From positions 1 through 13,933 of the forward strand of contig DKKP01000358.1 of the NCBI GenBank assembly GCA_002455335.1: a DNA stretch of 13,933 nucleotides, in the 5' to 3' direction. Below the pieces are notes generated by a model. It saw only the letters and a list, made by a program, of their open reading frames with translations, was not told the origin of the DNA and searched no databases. Source of the stretch: Anaerolineales bacterium UBA6663. GTDB taxonomy: Bacteria > Chloroflexota > Anaerolineae > Anaerolineales > UBA6663. Shown here in pieces: positions 13,473-13,933 of this stretch (positions are counted from its first letter, which is position 1; each line of letters begins with the position of its first letter). Both the position numbers and the translations under genes were made by a program.

Positions 13473-13670
13473 TCAATCGGTCGCGCCAACCTCCTCGGGC
13501 AAGCTGTACTCAGCCACCAGATCATCCTGTCGGTCGCGTGAGCTGTAATCGCTGTCGTAGCTGTAATGGCACTGCGTACAACGACCGCTCACTTCGATCC
13601 CGCCCGGGATGTTCCGGATGGTTAGCACAAGCCCCCGAGACTCGCAGTAGGGGCACATTTCGAGTTCCAT
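13473..13670 (-). CDS. Small zinc-ribbon protein of unknown function
   Basis: 65 residues. C6 and C9 (MCPYCE) and C31 and C34 (RCTQCHYSY) form a probable zinc ribbon; between them lies a short beta-hairpin-like stretch (LVLTIRNIPGGIEVSG). The C-terminal 28 residues are acidic and probably disordered. ATG 13670 has a perfect Shine-Dalgarno AAGGAG (13677-13682, minus strand) 6 bases upstream, which strongly supports it as a real gene. It converges on recN. No clear -10/-35 pair was found; TTAATC and TAACAT spaced by 17 bases upstream on the minus strand are only a weak possibility. Role unknown. Confidence 0.8.
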   Translation of the reverse strand: MELEMCPYCESRGLVLTIRNIPGGIEVSGRCTQCHYSYDSDYSSRDRQDDLVAEYSLPEEVGATD

Positions 13671-13731
13671 AAGAGTCTCCTTGACGAACAGATTACCGCG
13701 ATCATGTTAACGAATGGTAAACCCCGGATTA

Positions 13732-13759
13732 ATGGCGTCGGTAACCCCACGGACGCCAT
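13732..13759. other. Short intergenic hairpin
   Basis: ATGGCGTC (13732-13739) and GACGCCAT (13752-13759) form an 8-bp stem with a 12-base loop containing GTAACCCCAC. It lies in the 188-base gap between two divergent genes and could be an operator or a leader hairpin; otherwise this gap shows nothing recognisable. Confidence 0.3.
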
Positions 13760-13858
13760 GTGCCGAAGGTGGGTGCATGATGACAGTCTGCGCGTTTGCA
13801 GGCACTAGCCAATTCGTCCTACGGTTTCCTCTGCAGGAATCACGCCTGACCCACGACT

Positions 13859-13933
13859 ATGTTGCCGCTTGACCGTCAGGAAGTCTATCGACGTCGCTAT
13901 GCTCGCGAAAACCCGACCTGGCGCTCCAGCGGC
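13859..13933 (+). CDS. N-terminus of a possible SAM-dependent methyltransferase (3' end outside window)
   Basis: An open frame of 25 codons from ATG 13859 runs off the window end. It reads MLPLDRQEVYRRRYA then RENPTWRSSG, which resembles the N-terminal helix seen before the SAM-binding domain of many class I methyltransferases. No SAM-binding motif is reached, and no clear Shine-Dalgarno is seen (CAGGAA is 20 bases upstream), so both start and family are tentative. Confidence 0.45.
   Translation, partial: MLPLDRQEVYRRRYARENPTWRSSG

Overview
This GC-rich window (13,933 bases) looks like chromosomal backbone of a bacterium, most likely a member of the Chloroflexota (Anaerolineae-like). The inference rests on the mix of gene types: a MEMO1-family protein with a long N-terminal extension, a bacterial translin homologue, a membrane-anchored Cas4-like nuclease, a T-box in front of thrS, and a zinc-finger/multi-TM protein just upstream of recN. 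No phage, transposase, CRISPR array or rRNA is visible. Phylum assignment is inference only.

Layout. 1-354: the 3' end of rplL (ribosomal protein bL12) and a strong terminator. 355-2646: an OmpR-type response regulator and its HAMP/HisKA histidine kinase. 2665-3669 (minus): DNA polymerase III delta' subunit (holB), convergent with the kinase. 3670-4419: a regulatory region with back-to-back promoters for holB and tRNA-Val(GAC), a cluster of palindromic 7-base-phased repeats, a T-box leader with its terminator, and a 72-base perfect palindrome also built from 7-base units. 4420-6219: thrS, lacking the N-terminal TGS domain. A 21-bp hairpin follows. 6438-7691: MEMO1-family protein. 7899-8330: ssb behind a near-consensus sigma-70 promoter.

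8458-13412 is a tightly packed run on the plus strand: a DUF3467 protein, a translin-family protein, two short ORFs that together make one complete membrane-anchored Cas4-like PD-(D/E)XK nuclease, then (from an internal promoter) NAD kinase, a zinc-finger membrane protein and recN. The first four genes overlap or nearly touch (ATGA, TGATG, 6-base gap), which suggests translational coupling. 13473-13670 (minus) is a small zinc-ribbon protein convergent with recN across a bidirectional terminator. The right edge holds the likely first 25 codons of a methyltransferase-like gene.

Functional reading. Much of the window concerns nucleic-acid upkeep (holB, ssb, recN, Cas4-like nuclease, translin) and translation (bL12, tRNA-Val, thrS under tRNA-Thr control). 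The least described part is the DUF3467-translin-split Cas4 block: a possible RNA/DNA-processing unit with a nuclease held at the membrane by a helical hairpin contributed by two polypeptides. The second unusual layer is the intergenic repeats with 7-base periodicity flanking the T-box. Two genes (response regulator and holB) have a -10 box exactly 7 bases before the ATG, which suggests leaderless mRNAs.
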